From Oscillospiraceae bacterium (GTDB lineage Bacteria > Bacillota > Clostridia > Oscillospirales > CAG-272): 6,936 bases of DNA. Shown in pieces: positions 4,990 to 6,936 of this stretch (position 1 is its first letter; every line of letters begins with the position of its first letter). The notes under the pieces were generated by a model. The model saw only the letters and a list, made by a program, of their open reading frames with translations, was not told the origin of the DNA and searched no databases. The stretch covers positions 1 through 6,936 of the forward strand of contig WREN01000118.1 of assembly GCA_009779295.1 (NCBI GenBank). Reading direction: 5' to 3'. The position numbers and the translations under genes were made by a program.

Positions 4990-6150
4990 TTATTTCGCTT
5001 TTTTGCATTTATCTGCAACATTTTTAATATCCTGTTCGTTCCAATCGGGACTGATGCTGATATACGCCGTCCTCGCGAGTAAATCCAGCGATTTCGCGCA
5101 CATATCCATCGAATAGTTGTGGTTCAAATCCTTGTTCACTTCCATCTTGAACGGGTCCATCAGCGGATGGAACGCGCCGCGTTTCTCCATGATAGGCGTC
5201 CAGTTAGTGTAAACGTGCTTGCCGGTATTTATCGGCGAGCCGAATCCGGTAGCATTAGTGAACGCTTCCGACTCTTCCCTGCTCGCAAACCGCAACGGAA
5301 GCGTCGTACCGCAATCGCCCTCTATATCGTGCGACGGCGCGAATTCGAATGTATCTTTTAACTCATCCATGAGAATCTTTTTATTCTTCCTCAAATCGAA
5401 CAAAATCCCGTCGAGGCGTTTCAATTGTTCGCGGAGAATTGCTCCCATGAGTTCGCTGACCCTGTACTCGTTGCCGCAGAACTGCGGCTCGGTTACGCCG
5501 TCAAGCTGCGTCCCGAAAAACGCTATCGCGCTGCTGTCGTGCTGAATCAGCGCGCGTTCGTAAATTTGCCTGTTGTCGGTGAACAGCACGCCGCCCTCTC
5601 CGGTCGTTATCACTTTGTAAAAATTCAAGCTGAACGCGCCAACGTCGCCGATCGTACCCAGACGTTTGCCTTTGTATGAGCCGCCGACCGATTGACATGC
5701 GTCCTCAAGGATTTTGATGTTGTATTTATCGGCGAGTTTTTTAAGCGCGTCAAGATTGCCGGGGAATCCCTGAATGTAAACGGGGATAACCGCTTTGGTA
5801 TACTTCGAGATTTTCCGCTCAACGTCCGCAACGTCTATCGTCAATGTTTCGTCGCAGTCACAGATGACGGGAATCGCACCGACCGCTGTTACGGCTATCG
5901 CGGAAGCGATATATGTATATGCCGGAATGATAACTTCATCGCCGGGACCTACGCCAAGTCCGATAAGCCCGCAAATCATCGCCGCTTTGCCGGACGTCAT
6001 AAGCAGCGCGTAGTCCACGCCCATCAACTTTTTCAATTCTTCTTCGCAATTCATAACTTCCTGCAAGTCGCCGCCGTTTATTTTAAAAAGCTGGCGGCTT
6101 TCAATAACTCTTTGCAGCGCTTCAACTTCTTCTTTGCCTATTCTGTACAT
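4990..6150 (-). CDS. DegT/DnrJ/EryC1/StrS-family PLP-dependent aminotransferase
   Basis: A 386-residue fold-type I aminotransferase of the family that converts keto-sugars or keto-cyclitols to amino sugars or aminocyclitols, usually with Glu or Gln as donor. Visible marks: the cofactor-phosphate loop TSGKAA (52-57); GPGDEVIIPAYTYIAS (68-83); EDACQS with D150 facing the PLP pyridine nitrogen and Q153 (149-154); GDVGAFSLNFYKVITTGEGG (168-187) with the Schiff-base lysine K179; and NEYRVSELMGAI near 227-238. Length is normal and the protein is soluble. The start is supported by GGAGGAG 5 bases upstream. The gene overlaps the end of the ceramidase-like gene by 13 bases and must be co-translated with it. 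The substrate is unknown; no nucleotide-sugar dehydratase or glycosyltransferase lies in the window to show a particular polysaccharide or antibiotic pathway. Confidence 0.93.
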   Translation of the reverse strand: MYRIGKEEVEALQRVIESRQLFKINGGDLQEVMNCEEELKKLMGVDYALLMTSGKAAMICGLIGLGVGPGDEVIIPAYTYIASAIAVTAVGAIPVICDCDETLTIDVADVERKISKYTKAVIPVYIQGFPGNLDALKKLADKYNIKILEDACQSVGGSYKGKRLGTIGDVGAFSLNFYKVITTGEGGVLFTDNRQIYERALIQHDSSAIAFFGTQLDGVTEPQFCGNEYRVSELMGAILREQLKRLDGILFDLRKNKKILMDELKDTFEFAPSHDIEGDCGTTLPLRFASREESEAFTNATGFGSPINTGKHVYTNWTPIMEKRGAFHPLMDPFKMEVNKDLNHNYSMDMCAKSLDLLARTAYISISPDWNEQDIKNVADKCKKAK

Positions 6151-6935
6151 TTGAACTCCTCCATTAAATTTAGATTTTCATTAATTATATAATTATCGAC
6201 GTCGTCTGTCAATACAAAAGTTCTGCCTGCTGTGAATGTGCGTATCTCGTATCCGCCGCGGCATATTTGATCCTGCGAAGGCAAATACGATACCGCACCG
6301 TCAGCGTTGCTGAGGCAGAGTGTGTGCTGATATTCGCTGTAATGCCGCAGACGCAGTGTTATTTCAACGAACACCTCAAACGGAAACGGCACGAATACGA
6401 CCGAGCCTATCCTTATCAAAGTCTGTTTCAAAATCAAATGTGTCGGTATGGGTTCGCCGCTTTTAAGATAATCGTAAATAGCTTTTAAATGATTATATTC
6501 AAGATAATTAACATTTATGAGCGTTTCAGGGTTCGGATATTTGGCTAGCCCTGCTTCAACTTCCTCCAATGACGGCAACTCTTTATACGGCAGTTTTATT
6601 TCGCCTGACACAACGTCCATATCGATATCCTTGCGGTATTCTTTAATCGTGCGGTACGCTTTAACAGCATCAATCGCCGCTTTAGCGCCGAGTTCAAGCG
6701 CGAACGTGAGGTCACCGGTCGTCCTGCCGTTAGAAAGACGCGGACCAACGTCGCCTTCCGCGCCGTTGTAGAATGCCGTAAGGCACCCGCTAATCTGCTC
6801 AAGGCGGTCTATCATCGGGCCCGACCAGTCGCGCGTGATTTCAACGTTCGCGCCGGAAGCGGTGCCGTGGCAGCAGTAGTGAATTATATTTACGATGGGA
6901 GTATTATCTAAACCTTTGAAACTTAAAACACTCAG
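6138..6935 (-). CDS. Neutral/alkaline ceramidase-like protein (N-terminal part outside window)
   Basis: The frame is open to the window edge, so the ATG at 6815 is internal; 265 C-terminal residues are visible. The pattern fits the neutral/alkaline non-lysosomal ceramidase superfamily, zinc amidases, many of whose bacterial members have no known substrate. Numbered from the window edge, the marks are NIIHYCCHGT (H19 and H23, probable metal ligand), a loop containing RDWSGPM (35-41), AFYNGAEGDVGPR (54-66), PFEVF with E187 (184-189), SYLPSQ with Y217 (216-221) and GGYE (227-230). His, Glu and Tyr match the family's zinc-ligand types. The GDVSPN motif of characterised ceramidases carries the catalytic Ser; here it reads GDVGPR, so true ceramidase activity is doubtful. 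There is no C-terminal membrane segment or Ig-like domain. The overlap with the aminotransferase gene suggests a shared pathway, perhaps cleaving or forming an amide on an amino sugar; this is inference. Confidence 0.78.
   Translation of the reverse strand: MSVLSFKGLDNTPIVNIIHYCCHGTASGANVEITRDWSGPMIDRLEQISGCLTAFYNGAEGDVGPRLSNGRTTGDLTFALELGAKAAIDAVKAYRTIKEYRKDIDMDVVSGEIKLPYKELPSLEEVEAGLAKYPNPETLINVNYLEYNHLKAIYDYLKSGEPIPTHLILKQTLIRIGSVVFVPFPFEVFVEITLRLRHYSEYQHTLCLSNADGAVSYLPSQDQICRGGYEIRTFTAGRTFVLTDDVDNYIINENLNLMEEFKCTE
6156..6162 (-). promoter_or_regulatory. Ribosome binding site of the aminotransferase gene, inside the upstream gene
   Basis: GGAGGAG (minus strand) lies in the last codons of the ceramidase-like gene, 5 bases before the ATG at 6150. 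With the 13-base gene overlap this indicates translational coupling. Confidence 0.8.
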
Positions 6936-6936
6936 C

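Noticed and set aside
5692..6192. Plus-strand open frame of about 166 codons opposite the aminotransferase
   Set aside because: It is a shadow of the strong aminotransferase gene; the translation has no recognisable domain.
6813..6815. ATG at 6815 as the start of the ceramidase-like gene
   Set aside because: The frame stays open to the window edge and upstream codons encode conserved family sequence (HYCCHGT region), so this Met is internal.

Overview
The window looks like chromosomal DNA from an anaerobic member of the Bacillota (Clostridia-like, plausibly gut or rumen and possibly uncultured). This is inferred from strong GGAGG-type ribosome binding sites, a canonical sigma-A promoter (TTGAAA, 17 bp, extended TACAAT), an ECF sigma factor paired with a membrane anti-sigma protein of the DUF4179 type common in Bacillota, and a glycan-degrading gene. 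The species cannot be named from this sequence. Six genes are present, and the first and last run off the window edges.

Left block (+ strand, 2-1931): the C-terminal three quarters of a GH29 alpha-L-fucosidase-like glycosidase, followed after 1 base by a PHP-family metal-dependent phosphoesterase. A clear intrinsic terminator closes this block.

Middle block (+ strand, 2010-4876): an ECF sigma factor overlaps the start of its probable membrane anti-sigma partner by 11 bases. The anti-sigma protein has a long exported C-terminal region. Next comes an XRE-type regulator with a second, winged-helix-like region, driven by its own promoter. The roughly 110 bases in front of this regulator are unusually rich in dyads: three TTGA/TCAA dyads about two helical turns apart, one dyad covering the -10, and a perfect 12-bp palindrome at the predicted transcript start. 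Together they look like an operator region, possibly autoregulatory.

Junction (4877-4989): a perfect 26-bp inverted repeat, each arm itself a hairpin, fills the space between convergent genes. It resembles a REP/BIME- or MITE-like element and could also act as a bidirectional terminator.

Right block (- strand, 4990-6935): a ceramidase-like protein, truncated by the window edge, is translationally coupled to a DegT/DnrJ/EryC1/StrS aminotransferase. The ceramidase-like protein keeps candidate metal ligands but has Gly where characterised neutral ceramidases have the catalytic Ser. The pair is a candidate for an uncharacterised amino-sugar or aminocyclitol pathway.

No rRNA, tRNA, CRISPR array, transposase or phage gene was seen. 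No gene-free stretch exceeds 300 bases. The two most original observations are the dyad array in front of the XRE gene and the nested palindrome. No complete new defence or mobile system is evident.
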